Positions 1-8,479 of a stretch of DNA of 64,000 nucleotides are shown piece after piece; position 1 is the stretch's first letter; the number at the start of each line of letters is the position of its first letter. The stretch comes from Meridianimarinicoccus sp. MJW13 (GTDB taxonomy: Bacteria; Pseudomonadota; Alphaproteobacteria; Rhodobacterales; Rhodobacteraceae). The notes below the pieces were generated by a model. It was not told the DNA's origin. It made no database searches and was given only the letters and a program-made list of their open reading frames with translations. The position numbers and the translations under genes were made by a program. Location: the NCBI RefSeq assembly GCF_014901205.1, contig NZ_JACNMU010000005.1, forward strand, positions 303,178 through 367,177, written 5' to 3'.

Positions 1-974
1 CACGCGGGGGCCTCGGTCGGGTCGGGATGGATCTGGGCCAGCGACAGGTCGCGGCCCGCTTCGGTGGGCACCAGAACGCAATCAACGCGCCCCAGCACCG
101 GGTACAGGGCCTTTTTGACAGCATGGGTGGCCGCGTCAACCCGCCGGCCCGTGACCGGCCGGGCGGGCCGCACATACAGGATCATCTGGAATCGCCGACC
201 CTGCTTGATCAGGGATATCTCACAGATGGACAGGCCCAGCGACTCCAGCGCCGGGATGATCGCGGTTTCGGCGGTGGCCAGAACATCCGGCGCGGCGGTG
301 ACGCCCGCCAGTTCGGACAACCCGCCACGGAATTCGCGCCAGTACAGGCTGATCGAGATGCCGCACAGGAAGATGACCACCAGCGAATCCATGATCGGCG
401 CCACCCAGGCCAGCGGCGTTGTGGACAGATACGGCCCCAGCGACAGCCCGGCCCCGGCGGCCAGCGTGATGAACCCGTCATAGCGTGCCGCCAGCATCTC
501 CAGCCGCAGTATGTCGCTGATGCGTCCGCTGCGGATCCAGGCGAAGTAGTTGATCCCCGCCAGTCCCAGGCAGGTGGCGCAGATCCCCACGAAATAGACG
601 ACGATCACGTCGAAATGCAGCGGCGGCATCTCGGCCCCGGCGGCGTAGCGGGCGATGTTCATGCCCGCACTGGTGATGCCGAACATCACCAGCCCCAGCA
701 GCAGGAGCGAGCGGAAGGTCTGGTAGATGGATTCGTCCACCGCGTAGCCCATGGGCCGGGTGTCATCCGCCCCGCGTCGCGTGTTGCCGCTGATCCGGAT
801 CGCGACGATGGCCGACAGGAACCCGACCATCGAGAACAGTCCGTCCACCAGCAGCGCCTGCGAGTTCGACAACCACGCCGCCAACACGCCCGCGATGGCC
901 ATGCCGAGATTGGCCCATTTGCCAACCCGCAAGGCGCGCTGTTCCAGCCGGAAGGCGGCGGTTTCTGCCTGCAT
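1..974 (-). CDS. Cation diffusion facilitator (CDF) family transporter, C-terminus cut by window edge
   Basis: The reading frame runs off the left edge without a stop. The start ATG at 972-974 has a GGAG seven bases upstream. The protein opens with a short soluble stretch, then hydrophobic segments typical of a cation efflux protein, including a VDGLFS stretch in the second segment where CDF proteins carry their metal-binding Asp. After the membrane domain comes a soluble C-terminal part (from about residue 220) like the CDF cytoplasmic dimerisation domain. The family exports divalent metals such as Zn, Fe or Mn in exchange for protons; the metal cannot be read from the sequence. The usual DxxxD pattern is only partly kept, so the transport role is an inference. 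Confidence 0.72.
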   Translation of the reverse strand, partial: MQAETAAFRLEQRALRVGKWANLGMAIAGVLAAWLSNSQALLVDGLFSMVGFLSAIVAIRISGNTRRGADDTRPMGYAVDESIYQTFRSLLLLGLVMFGITSAGMNIARYAAGAEMPPLHFDVIVVYFVGICATCLGLAGINYFAWIRSGRISDILRLEMLAARYDGFITLAAGAGLSLGPYLSTTPLAWVAPIMDSLVVIFLCGISISLYWREFRGGLSELAGVTAAPDVLATAETAIIPALESLGLSICEISLIKQGRRFQMILYVRPARPVTGRRVDAATHAVKKALYPVLGRVDCVLVPTEAGRDLSLAQIHPDPTEAPA

Positions 975-1040
975 GGTGTGTGCTCCCCAAAATTCAGCGC
1001 AGGCTACGGGGCGCGGGCCGGGCTGGCAATCTGCGACCGC

Positions 1041-2627
1041 TCAATCGGACTTGATCAGCCCCGAGAACCCGGCCACCGCCAACAGCGACAAACCCCAGCC
1101 CGCGATGATGTGGAGCCAGAGATAGGCCCGTGCCAGCGCCCCGATGGGCAGGCGCTCATCAGGGATCCAGTAGCCCTGCATCTCAAGGTCCACCACCGGC
1201 AGCAGCATGTCGGCGGAATAGATCCACGGGTTGAACGTGGGATAGCCAAGGGCCGCCTGTTTCGAGGCAAAGCAATCGAATTGCGATTGCCCCGGCCCGG
1301 CCCGCCCGTCGACCGGGTCGCGGCCGCCGGGAAGCATCACCTGCTGATCCGCCTGCGTTGCGCACAGCACCCAGTCCGGCGAGCGCAGAGATACCGCGTC
1401 ATTGGGCTTCAGCGCCTGCGCGTTGAACGCCGCGCCGAACACCCAAAGGCCCAGACCCCAGAACAGCGCCAGACACAAAAACGCCTGTAAAGGCCGCTGC
1501 CCATAGGCCACCGTGTAGCGCAGAACCCAGTCCCAGCAGTGCGCCGCGAAGGCATCTTCAAACAGATTGGCCATTTGCAACCGCTGGCGCCGATCTGCGC
1601 GCTGCAACCGCTCTTTCTCGATCAGAACAAGGCGCGCATCGTCCCGGTGGCCCATGTCGCGCAGCACTTTGGCCAGCTGTTCATAGGGTTGGGGTTTAAA
1701 GGGTTTCCCTGCCCGGTTCTGGCGGCGCAACCACTCCAGACGGTCCTTGGCCGAGAGCGACGTAGAGTAGATCGCATCATAGCGAAACCCGTCCAAATCC
1801 AGATTGCCCGCTTCCGGCCAGCAATGCAGATCATCCACAATCGCAGAGACACGCGCATTCGTCAGAACAAGGCTCTCGGCAACCATCCCATCGCCCCGCA
1901 GGATAAAGCCGCCCTTGGCTTCCACCCCCTGTACCATCAAGGCTGCCTTGTTTTTTCCCGTGGCGAATTTCCCGCCGGTGCAGTCAAAATCCCCGCCCAG
2001 CGTGGCTCTGTCAAAGCACAACAGACCTTTAATTGTCACGTCTCGAAGAAAGACGCCGCATTTAGCCTCCAGCCCAGCTGCGATAAGAGCGTTCCCACTG
2101 TTTCCCGCCGAAAATTGCCCGCCGGTACAAATCAATTGCCCGCCCAGCGTTGCCCCCAAAATGGTCATCTCGCCTGTGCTGGTCACGTCCTGCAAAAAGA
2201 TGCCGCCTTTGATCTCGAGACGATCGGCGCGCAATCCTTGTGCCAAATGGCTGCCGCTCAACCCCAGATTGGGGAGCGTTGCATCCCTTGCAATCACAGG
2301 GTCGGGGAACCGGCAGTGATGCAGCAACAAATCACCCTGCAAGTTGCAGCCTGTCAGATCCAGCCCCGCAGTTTCGGCCTCGGGCGTTGGGTCATCCCCG
2401 TCGATGAAGGCCCCGGAAATCCACAACCCGCGGGGACTGAGCCGACATTTTTTACAGCCCCCCAACGCAAGATAAGCAATGAAACTGACGCGAATGCGCA
2501 CAGCGTGCGAGGCATCCTCGGGCGGCAATTCGGTTGAGATGATCAAAAAATGCCCGGTGTGCACCTCGTCCCGCAGTTTCTGTTCTGCGGGCCACAGCTC
2601 TCCGAATTCCGCCAGGGTGCGTTTCAT
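1041..2627 (-). CDS. Membrane-anchored protein with repeated beta-helix-like domain, unknown function
   Basis: This 528-aa protein is not assigned to a named family. Residues about 90-270 contain repeated units of roughly 50 residues (GIFLQDV..GATLGGQLICTGGQF, then GVFLRDV..RATLGGDFDCTGGKF), which look like a pentapeptide-type or bactofilin-like right-handed beta-helix. A basic, probably cytoplasmic linker follows. The C-terminus has two strong hydrophobic segments at about 385-405 and 500-525, so the repeats are probably tethered to the inner membrane. The start overlaps the stop of the upstream gene by four bases (ATGA), so the two are probably co-translated. No catalytic motif is visible. 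Confidence 0.75.
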   Translation of the reverse strand: MKRTLAEFGELWPAEQKLRDEVHTGHFLIISTELPPEDASHAVRIRVSFIAYLALGGCKKCRLSPRGLWISGAFIDGDDPTPEAETAGLDLTGCNLQGDLLLHHCRFPDPVIARDATLPNLGLSGSHLAQGLRADRLEIKGGIFLQDVTSTGEMTILGATLGGQLICTGGQFSAGNSGNALIAAGLEAKCGVFLRDVTIKGLLCFDRATLGGDFDCTGGKFATGKNKAALMVQGVEAKGGFILRGDGMVAESLVLTNARVSAIVDDLHCWPEAGNLDLDGFRYDAIYSTSLSAKDRLEWLRRQNRAGKPFKPQPYEQLAKVLRDMGHRDDARLVLIEKERLQRADRRQRLQMANLFEDAFAAHCWDWVLRYTVAYGQRPLQAFLCLALFWGLGLWVFGAAFNAQALKPNDAVSLRSPDWVLCATQADQQVMLPGGRDPVDGRAGPGQSQFDCFASKQAALGYPTFNPWIYSADMLLPVVDLEMQGYWIPDERLPIGALARAYLWLHIIAGWGLSLLAVAGFSGLIKSD

Positions 2628-3250
2628 CGGGTCTGCATCCGGGCGAACAAGCGCAGGGCGTGGCTAGGGTCCTGGGCCGTCGCGGGCAGCACCGGGTCAT
2701 AGGCGGCGCGCAGCAGGGCGCCGATTTCGGGGCGCAGGATGGTGTGGCCGGTGTCGGGCACCACCGCCAGCGGCGACATTTGCCGGAACGCGGTGTCGGA
2801 CCACAGCAGCATCGATTGCACCACCTGGCTGAGCGCCAGGGTCTCCGCCGGCACCGCCGAAAGCTCCGCATCCATGCGCAGGAAGACGAAGCACGCCTTG
2901 ATCGCGCCGTCCGTGTCGAAGCGGAAGATGCGGTACTGGTTGGCGCCGGTCTTTTGCAGCCTATCGACCAGCGGGCCGAGGTCGGGGATCATCTTGTCGA
3001 GGTTGGGCGTCTCGACCAGTTCTTCCCAGTCGCGGAAGAAGAAGAACATCAGGTTGGCGCCAAGCTCGGGATCGGTCTCGGCCAGCCTGTGATCGGCCAG
3101 GGCAACCACGGCCTCCAGCGCGCCTTTCAGCACCGGCAGGGTCTCTTCGGTCACGCCGAAGATCACCGGCGCGATGGGGCGGCCCCAGCGGGCGAAGGCA
3201 AAACTGTCGTCGGAACGGGTGAACAGGGCGGTCAGGGCTTGCGGTGTCAT
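2624..3250 (-). CDS. Conserved hypothetical protein (208 aa)
   Basis: The product is a soluble 208-aa protein of unknown function with no signal peptide or membrane segment. I place the start at the ATG at 3248-3250, opening MTPQALTALF; a longer frame continues upstream into the intergenic repeat and the end of ruvB and has composition unlike a gene. A central FFFRDW motif near residue 75 and a C-terminal helical part are the only notable features. It is followed by a four-base overlap with the beta-helix membrane protein, suggesting a two-gene unit. I recall similar proteins as conserved unknowns in Rhodobacteraceae but cannot name a family. Confidence 0.75.
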   Translation of the reverse strand: MTPQALTALFTRSDDSFAFARWGRPIAPVIFGVTEETLPVLKGALEAVVALADHRLAETDPELGANLMFFFFRDWEELVETPNLDKMIPDLGPLVDRLQKTGANQYRIFRFDTDGAIKACFVFLRMDAELSAVPAETLALSQVVQSMLLWSDTAFRQMSPLAVVPDTGHTILRPEIGALLRAAYDPVLPATAQDPSHALRLFARMQTR

Positions 3251-3307
3251 GGCCGCGTTATGCGAAGGCGGGCGCGGTCTGGCAAGCGGGGTGATCTTGG
3301 ATTTCGT

Positions 3308-3342
3308 GCCTCCGGCGGGAGTATTTCCGCCAAGAAGAAGAG
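3308..3342 (+). repeat. Short copy of dispersed CCTCCGGCGGGAGTATTT repeat
   Basis: The element reads CCTCCGGCGGGAGTATTT followed by an A/G-rich CAAGAAGAAG tail. Related copies lie near 8437, 23158, 37041 and 39988. CTCC/GGAG can form a small hairpin followed by a T-rich stretch on the strand named here. This copy faces against the transcription of both neighbouring genes. Confidence 0.7.
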
Positions 3343-3356
3343 ACGCGGGGCGCGCG

Positions 3357-4385
3357 TCAGATTTCCAGCAGGCCCTGATCGGGGGCGCGTGGGGCTTGCA
3401 GGCCCAGATGCTGCCAGGCCCGGCGGGCCAGCATGCGGCCACGCGGCGTGCGCTGGATCAGGCCTTGTTGCAGCAGGTAGGGCTCGATCACCTCTTCCAG
3501 CGCATCGCGGCTTTCGGACAGCGCCGCAGCCATGGTTTCGATGCCCACAGGGCCGCCGCCATAGTGCTCGGCGATCAGGGTCAGGTAGCGGCGGTCGGCG
3601 CCGTCGAGCCCCAGGTGATCGACCCCGAGGCGGGTCAGGGCGAGGTCGGCGATGGCCCGGCTGAGGCGGCCGTCGCCTTCGACCAGCGCGAAATCCACCA
3701 CCCGGCGCAGCAGCCGTCCGGCGATGCGCGGGGTGCCACGGGCGCGGCGAGCGATCTCGCGCGCGCCTTCGGGGTCCGAGGGGATGCCCATCAGGCGGGC
3801 GCCGCGTGTGACGATCTGGTGCAGCTCGTCCTCGGTGTAGAATTGCAGCCGCGTCGGGATGCCGAAGCGGTCGCGCAGGGGCGTGGTGAGCAAGCCGAGC
3901 CGGGTGGTGGCGCCGACCAGGGTGAAGGGCTGAAGTTCGATCCGGACGGTGCGGGCGGCGGGGCCTTCGCCGATCACCAGATCCAGTTCGAAGTCTTCCA
4001 GCGCCGGGTAGAGCACCTCTTCCACTGCCGGATTCAGACGGTGGATCTCGTCGATGAACAGGACATCGCGGCTTTCGAGGTTGGTCAGGATCGCGGCGAG
4101 ATCGCCGGCCTTGGCCAGCACCGGGCCGGAGGTCATACGGAAATTCACCCCCAGTTCACGGGCGATGATCTGGGCCAGCGTGGTTTTTCCAAGACCGGGC
4201 GGGCCGTAGAACAGGGTGTGATCCATCGCCTCGCCGCGCTGGCGAGCGGACTGGATGAAGACATGCAGGTTGGCGCGCGCCTCGGCCTGGCCGGTGAATT
4301 CGTCCAGCGATTGCGGGCGCAGGGCGCGGTCGGCGTCTTCGGGTTGGGGGTCTGGGCGCAGGGTGGGGTCCGGGGCCTGGGTCAC
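3357..4385 (-). CDS. ruvB: Holliday junction branch-migration ATPase RuvB
   Basis: RuvB is the hexameric AAA+ motor that, with RuvA, drives branch migration of Holliday junctions during recombinational repair. The 342-aa length matches the family. Walker A GPPGLGKT lies at residues 61-68 and Walker B IDEIH at 111-115. The [17 protein letters not shown] sensor/arginine-finger region follows, and a C-terminal winged-helix domain ends the protein. It is the last gene of ruvC-ruvA-ruvB, four bases after the ruvA stop, so the three are surely one operon. No SOS (LexA) box could be confirmed by eye upstream of ruvC. Confidence 0.97.
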   Translation of the reverse strand: MTQAPDPTLRPDPQPEDADRALRPQSLDEFTGQAEARANLHVFIQSARQRGEAMDHTLFYGPPGLGKTTLAQIIARELGVNFRMTSGPVLAKAGDLAAILTNLESRDVLFIDEIHRLNPAVEEVLYPALEDFELDLVIGEGPAARTVRIELQPFTLVGATTRLGLLTTPLRDRFGIPTRLQFYTEDELHQIVTRGARLMGIPSDPEGAREIARRARGTPRIAGRLLRRVVDFALVEGDGRLSRAIADLALTRLGVDHLGLDGADRRYLTLIAEHYGGGPVGIETMAAALSESRDALEEVIEPYLLQQGLIQRTPRGRMLARRAWQHLGLQAPRAPDQGLLEI

Positions 4386-4389
4386 GCGA

Positions 4390-5058
4390 TCACTCCTTCG
4401 GGGCCAGCAGGCGCAGGGCGGCGCGGATCAGGGCGGTGGTATCGGCATCGGGCGCCTCGCCACTGGCCTGGGCCACGGCGGAGGCGGCTTCGGACGGGCC
4501 ATAGCCGAGGTTGGTCAGCGCCGAGAGTGCGTCGGCCTGGGCGGAAGCGTCGATGGACGGCGCGGGGGCTGCGGGCGCGGGGGTTTCTAGCACTGCCGTG
4601 TCTGCCGTGGAGGGCGTGGTGGCGGGCTGGGCGCCGGCGCCGCTCATCGCCATCACCGAAGGGGCCTTGTCCTTCAACTCGTTCACCACCCGTTGCGCGA
4701 TCTTCGGGCCAACGCCGGGGGCGGCCTTGACCGCCGCCGCATCCCCAAGCGCGATGGCCCGGCTGACCCCGTCAGGCCCCAGAGTGCCGAGGATCGCCAG
4801 CGCCGCCTTGGCACCCACTCCCTGCACCGTCAGCAGCAAGCGGTACCATTCCTTTTCCACCAGGCTTTCAAAGCCGAAAAGCTGCAGCAGATCCTCGCGC
4901 ACCAGAAGATCGGTGTAGAGCGACACGAAGGCCCCCCGTGCGGGCAGCGTCGCCAGCGTGCGATCCGAACAATAGACCAGGTAGCCCACCCCGCCGACGT
5001 CGATCATCACGTGATCGTTGCCGCGATAGGCCAGTTGCCCCGACAGCCGCCCGATCAT
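4390..5058 (-). CDS. ruvA: Holliday junction DNA-binding protein RuvA
   Basis: RuvA is the tetrameric junction-recognition subunit that loads RuvB. The start is the ATG at 5056-5058 ([13 protein letters not shown]), which overlaps the ruvC stop by four bases; this matches the conserved RuvA N-terminus better than the longer in-frame extension. The OB-fold N-terminal domain is followed by helix-hairpin-helix motifs ([27 protein letters not shown]). An Ala/Pro-rich linker and a small RuvB-binding C-terminal domain ([13 protein letters not shown]) complete it. At 222 aa it is a little longer than the E. coli protein because of the linker. Confidence 0.96.
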   Translation of the reverse strand: MIGRLSGQLAYRGNDHVMIDVGGVGYLVYCSDRTLATLPARGAFVSLYTDLLVREDLLQLFGFESLVEKEWYRLLLTVQGVGAKAALAILGTLGPDGVSRAIALGDAAAVKAAPGVGPKIAQRVVNELKDKAPSVMAMSGAGAQPATTPSTADTAVLETPAPAAPAPSIDASAQADALSALTNLGYGPSEAASAVAQASGEAPDADTTALIRAALRLLAPKE

Positions 5059-5561
5059 GCGGAGGCCTTGCGCAGCGCGGCCTCGAGCCGGCCTGCCGAT
5101 TGCAGGTGATGGGCGTGACACAGCGCGATGGCCAGCGCATCGGCGGCATCGGGGCCTTCGGGTTCGACGCCGGGAAAATGCAGGCGGATCATCGCGCCGA
5201 TCTGGTCCTTGTGGGCGTGCCCCACCCCGACCACCGCCTTTTTCACCGCGTTGGGGGCGTATTCGCCGATCGGCAGCCCCGCCTGTGCCGGCACCAGCAG
5301 CGCGATCCCCCGCGCCTGCCCCAGCTTCAGCGTGCCCACCGGATCGCGGTTCACGAAGGTCTGTTCGACCGCCGCATGGGTTGGTGCATAGCGCAGCAGG
5401 ATGTCCGTCAAATCGATGTGCAGGCGCAACAGGCGTTCAGCCAGACTGCCCTTGCCCGAAACCAGCGTGCCGTTGGCCGCGTGGCGAATCCTGGTGCCCT
5501 CTACGTCGATGACGCCCCAGCCGAGTCGCCTCAGCCCCGGATCGATCCCCAGAATGCGCAT
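5055..5561 (-). CDS. ruvC: Crossover junction endodeoxyribonuclease RuvC
   Basis: RuvC is the dimeric resolvase that cuts Holliday junctions symmetrically. The 168-aa protein keeps all four acidic catalytic residues at the positions known for E. coli RuvC: D7 (GIDPG), E66 (VEQTF), D138 and D141 ([10 protein letters not shown]). It is first in the ruvC-ruvA-ruvB operon, with ATGA coupling to ruvA. No other gene lies within 320 bases upstream, so the operon promoter should be in the 5562-5890 gap. Confidence 0.97.
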   Translation of the reverse strand: MRILGIDPGLRRLGWGVIDVEGTRIRHAANGTLVSGKGSLAERLLRLHIDLTDILLRYAPTHAAVEQTFVNRDPVGTLKLGQARGIALLVPAQAGLPIGEYAPNAVKKAVVGVGHAHKDQIGAMIRLHFPGVEPEGPDAADALAIALCHAHHLQSAGRLEAALRKASA

Positions 5562-5890
5562 CTGCCTGCCCGCTCGTTGTTATTTTGGCACGCATAGCAC
5601 GAAACAAGAACATCTGTAAAACGGATTGCCCGCAGGCTTCGACGCGACGTTACCTTTCCGGCGCAGTCTGAAACCGACATCCCGGCGGGAAACCGGGTCT
5701 GAAAACGACATTTCCAGACCTGGATTTAGGGCCAGTTTTCAATGCTCTTAGCGCCAGAAACAGCCCTGCCTTTTCTGCATGACGGGCATGCACAAAGCGC
5801 CGGTTGCCGGGGTGCGCAAGTTTTCCTATCTGGCGACTCGAGAACGATGAATACCTCACCACTCTGAAAACTCTAGAAGGATGGTCTGTC
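5562..5890. other. Intergenic region between divergent ruvC and DUF1127 gene
   Basis: This 329-base gap has no convincing gene and must hold the promoters for ruvCAB (leftward) and for the DUF1127 gene (rightward). It is less GC-rich than its surroundings and contains the direct repeat listed separately. AGAAGG at 5875-5880 is the ribosome-binding site of the DUF1127 gene. Confidence 0.7.
5666..5711 (+). promoter_or_regulatory. Paired 15-base direct repeat, possible regulator site
   Basis: GTCTGAAACCGACAT (5666-5680) is repeated as GTCTGAAAACGACAT (5697-5711), with one mismatch and a 31-base period, close to three helical turns. It lies between the divergent ruvC and DUF1127 genes. Same-face tandem sites are what a transcription factor would need, but no regulator is identified. 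Confidence 0.4.
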
Positions 5891-6097
5891 ATGGCCTACG
5901 TACAAGCACACGCCCTGCCGCAAGTTTCCGGTTCGATCTTTTCCCTGCCGACACACCTGGTGACCCGTTTCCACGCCTGGAATCAAGCCCGCCAGACCCG
6001 CAATGCCCTTATGCAACTGACGGACCGTGAACTGGCCGATGTGGGCCTGACCTATGCCGATATCGAGAAGGTCGCGCGGAACACCGTCCATGTGTGA
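5891..6097 (+). CDS. DUF1127 small arginine-rich protein
   Basis: This 68-aa protein starts MAYVQAHALP at the ATG at 5891, ten bases after AGAAGG; the upstream in-frame extension overlaps the promoter region. The C-terminal half carries the DUF1127 signature: RQTRNALMQLTDRELADVG followed by LTYADIE. Short DUF1127 proteins are abundant in alphaproteobacteria, and some bind RNA or act in RNA turnover and phosphate or stress responses. A strong terminator follows 30 bases later, so it is a single-gene transcript. Confidence 0.88.
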   Translation: MAYVQAHALPQVSGSIFSLPTHLVTRFHAWNQARQTRNALMQLTDRELADVGLTYADIEKVARNTVHV

Positions 6098-6126
6098 CCG
6101 GCTGCACCACACTGATTGCCGGAGAC

Positions 6127-6160
6127 AGGCCGCGGGATAACTCCTCGCGGCCTTTTTCTT
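6127..6160 (+). terminator. Rho-independent terminator after DUF1127 gene
   Basis: An eight-base perfect stem AGGCCGCG (6127-6134) / CGCGGCCT (6146-6153) is followed by TTTTCTTTG. The hairpin with its U-run ends the DUF1127 transcript just before the convergent prmA stop. Confidence 0.85.
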
Positions 6161-6164
6161 TGTC

Positions 6165-7037
6165 TTACACCGCGCGTTGCAGGGTCAGGGTGGTCCAATC
6201 GCACTCGATGTCGCGCTGGGTCAGGGCAAAGCCTGCGTCCTCATAGGCCTCGATCACCGCATCGGCCTGCGCGTTCAGGATGCCCGACAGGATCGCATGG
6301 CCACCCGGCGCCACGGCGCCGCCCATGTCCGGCGCAAGCGCCAGAAGCGGGCCCATCAGGATATTGGCAAAGACCAGATCGAAGGGTGCCTCTGCCGCCA
6401 GATCGGGATGATCGAACCCGGCGGCCTCGACGCAGATCACCCGGCCTTCCAGCCCGTTGGACACCACGTTCGCCGCCGCCACCTCGACCGCCACTTCGTC
6501 GATGTCCGAAGCCAGCACCGTGATCGGCCAGACCCGGGCCGCGGCCATGCCAAGAACGGCGGTGCCACAGCCGACATCGGCGACCTTCTGGCAGGTCACA
6601 CCTTGTTCCAGCAGGCGATCCAGCGCCTTGAGGCAGCCCAGCGTGGTGCCGTGATGGCCGGTGCCGAAGGCCATGGCGGCCTCGATCAACAGGCCGATCC
6701 GGCCTTCGGGCAACTTGTCGGCATCATGCGAACCGTGCACGAAAAAGCGCCCGGCCTCGACCGGTGCCAACTCGCGCTTCACCTTGGCCACCCAGTCGGT
6801 TTCCGGCACTTCCGACACGGTGAAGGGCCGGGCCCCGAAGGCGGCGGCCGCCAGCGCCAGCGCCACATCGTCGGGGGCCTCCAGGAAATAGGCGCCGACC
6901 TCCCACAAGCCCGAGCCGTCTTCCATTTCGAACACGCCGACGCCAGTGGGAATGGGGTCGATGTCTTCCAGCATCTCTCCCAGAGCCTGGGCGGCATCGC
7001 GGCCCTTCAGGGTGGTCAGGGCGGAATAGGTGATCAT
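6165..7037 (-). CDS. prmA: Ribosomal protein L11 methyltransferase PrmA
   Basis: PrmA uses S-adenosylmethionine to trimethylate ribosomal protein L11. The 290-aa protein starts MITYSALTTLKG at the ATG at 7035-7037. An N-terminal substrate-recognition domain is followed by the AMAFGTGHHGTT segment and the SAM-binding motif DVGCGTAVLGMAA. The FANILMGPL segment corresponds to the NPPY-like position of the family. It is convergent with the DUF1127 gene. The acetyltransferase and msrA genes lie upstream on the same strand; the 31-base gap to the acetyltransferase stop allows co-transcription. Confidence 0.94.
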   Translation of the reverse strand: MITYSALTTLKGRDAAQALGEMLEDIDPIPTGVGVFEMEDGSGLWEVGAYFLEAPDDVALALAAAAFGARPFTVSEVPETDWVAKVKRELAPVEAGRFFVHGSHDADKLPEGRIGLLIEAAMAFGTGHHGTTLGCLKALDRLLEQGVTCQKVADVGCGTAVLGMAAARVWPITVLASDIDEVAVEVAAANVVSNGLEGRVICVEAAGFDHPDLAAEAPFDLVFANILMGPLLALAPDMGGAVAPGGHAILSGILNAQADAVIEAYEDAGFALTQRDIECDWTTLTLQRAV

Positions 7038-7068
7038 GGGGCGCTCCGGTGCGTTGGGGTCAGAGGGG

Positions 7069-7620
7069 CTATAGCGGGCGGGCCGGTACCCCTGCAACCC
7101 GCTGGCCGGGCGCCACATCGCGCGTGACGACCGCGCCCGCACCGACGACGGCACCGTCGCCCACGGTGACACCGGGCAGCAGGGTCACGCCGCCACAGAT
7201 CCAGACATCTTCTCCCAGCGTGACGGGAAAGGCCCGTTCGATCCCCTCGCGGCGGCGGGTCGGATCGGGGTGATGCTCGGCACAGTAGATCTGCACCCCC
7301 GGTCCCAGCATGGTGCCTGTGCCGATGCGCACCGGCGCGCTGTCCAGAATGGTGCAGCCCGCGTTCATGTAGACCCGATCGGCCAAATGGATGTTGCGCC
7401 CGTACGAGCAATGAAACGGGGCTTCGATGAAGACCCTCTTACCAACCTCGGCGAACAGCGCGCGCAACCAAGGGGCCATGGCGCCGCGTTCATCCGGCGC
7501 CAGGGTGGCGTGCTGGTGGCAGGCCCGGCGCGCCTCCTGGCGCAGGGCCTCGAAGGCCTCGCCAAGCGCATTGTACCAGGTGCCATCGGCGACCCGCGCC
7601 AATGGCGTGACGTCAGACAC
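7069..7620 (-). CDS. Maltose/galactoside O-acetyltransferase-like hexapeptide protein
   Basis: The product transfers acetyl from acetyl-CoA to a sugar hydroxyl in the LacA/Maa family. I chose the GTG start at 7618-7620, which overlaps the msrA stop (GTGTCTGA arrangement) and gives 183 aa, the usual family length; an ATG at 7713 would overlap msrA by about 100 bases. The N-terminal maltose-acetyltransferase helix region is followed by left-handed beta-helix repeats ([28 protein letters not shown]) and the catalytic His stretch AEHHPDP. The natural acceptor sugar is unknown. Confidence 0.85.
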   Translation of the reverse strand: MSDVTPLARVADGTWYNALGEAFEALRQEARRACHQHATLAPDERGAMAPWLRALFAEVGKRVFIEAPFHCSYGRNIHLADRVYMNAGCTILDSAPVRIGTGTMLGPGVQIYCAEHHPDPTRRREGIERAFPVTLGEDVWICGGVTLLPGVTVGDGAVVGAGAVVTRDVAPGQRVAGVPARPL

Positions 7621-8263
7621 CCGTGCCAATCGGGCAGGCAACCCCGGTGCCGCCCAGCCCGCAATAGCCACCGGGGTTCTTGGCCAGGTATTGCTGGTGA
7701 TAGTCCTCGGCATAATAGAACACGGGCGCGGTCAGGATCTCGGTGGTCACGGCCCCGTACCCGGCCTGGGCAAACCGCGGTGCCACGGCTTCGCGACTGG
7801 CCACCGCCGCCGCTTGCTGGGCCGCGCCATAAGTGTAGATGCCCGAGCGATACTGGGTGCCCATGTCATTGCCCTGCCGCATGCCCTGGGTCGGATCGTG
7901 GCCTTCCCAGAACACCTGAAGCAGCGCCTCATAGCTGATCACGGCGGGATCAAAGATCAGCCGCACCACCTCGTTGTGGCCGGTCTGGCCGCTGCAAACT
8001 TCCTGGTAGGTCGGGTTCGGCGTGTGGCCGCCCGCATAACCGACCATGGTCAGCCAGACGCCGTCAGCCTGCCAGAACAGACGCTCGACGCCCCAGAAAC
8101 AGCCCATGCCAAACATCGCCTCGGCCATGCCCTCGGGCACCGGCGCCTTCAGCGGAATGCCGGACAGGAAATGGGTCTGCGCGGTGGGGATCGGCGTCTC
8201 GCGCCCCGGCAATGCCGCCTCGGCGCTGACCATCTCGGACTTCTTGCGGAACAGGTTCATCAT
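7613..8263 (-). CDS. msrA: Peptide methionine (S)-sulfoxide reductase MsrA
   Basis: MsrA repairs oxidised methionine using thioredoxin. The start is one of two adjacent ATGs (8261-8263 or 8258-8260) behind a GGGAGG site. The catalytic motif GMGCFWGVE places the nucleophilic Cys at residue 55, and GYAGG, HDPTQ and [10 protein letters not shown] are family signatures. A Cys in the YCGLGG tail can act in recycling. The protein lacks a signal peptide, so it acts in the cytoplasm. The stop overlaps the acetyltransferase start by eight bases. Confidence 0.95.
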   Translation of the reverse strand: MMNLFRKKSEMVSAEAALPGRETPIPTAQTHFLSGIPLKAPVPEGMAEAMFGMGCFWGVERLFWQADGVWLTMVGYAGGHTPNPTYQEVCSGQTGHNEVVRLIFDPAVISYEALLQVFWEGHDPTQGMRQGNDMGTQYRSGIYTYGAAQQAAAVASREAVAPRFAQAGYGAVTTEILTAPVFYYAEDYHQQYLAKNPGGYCGLGGTGVACPIGTGV

Positions 8264-8436
8264 CGCGACCTCCCTTGGATCAGCCGTAAGAATAGGGTGC
8301 CCGCCCCCCGCCGCCAAGCAGGCGCCGGTCACAGGGACGTGTGCTCGCTCCGCCGCCAACGTGGCAACAGATGCGCCTCGGACAGGGGGACGATGGTCAA
8401 ACGCATGGCCGCCCCCCGCGTCGGGCGCTTCCGTGC

Positions 8437-8470
8437 CTTCTTCTTGGCGAAAATACTCCCCGCCGGAGGC
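8437..8470 (-). repeat. Short copy of dispersed CCTCCGGCGGGAGTATTT repeat
   Basis: On the minus strand this reads GCCTCCGGCGGGGAGTATTTT and continues with an AAGAAGAAGG tail. It begins ten bases after the priA stop and lies in the direction of priA transcription, so its small GC hairpin plus T-rich tract could act as a weak terminator. Confidence 0.7.
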
Positions 8471-8479
8471 GTCCTGCCC

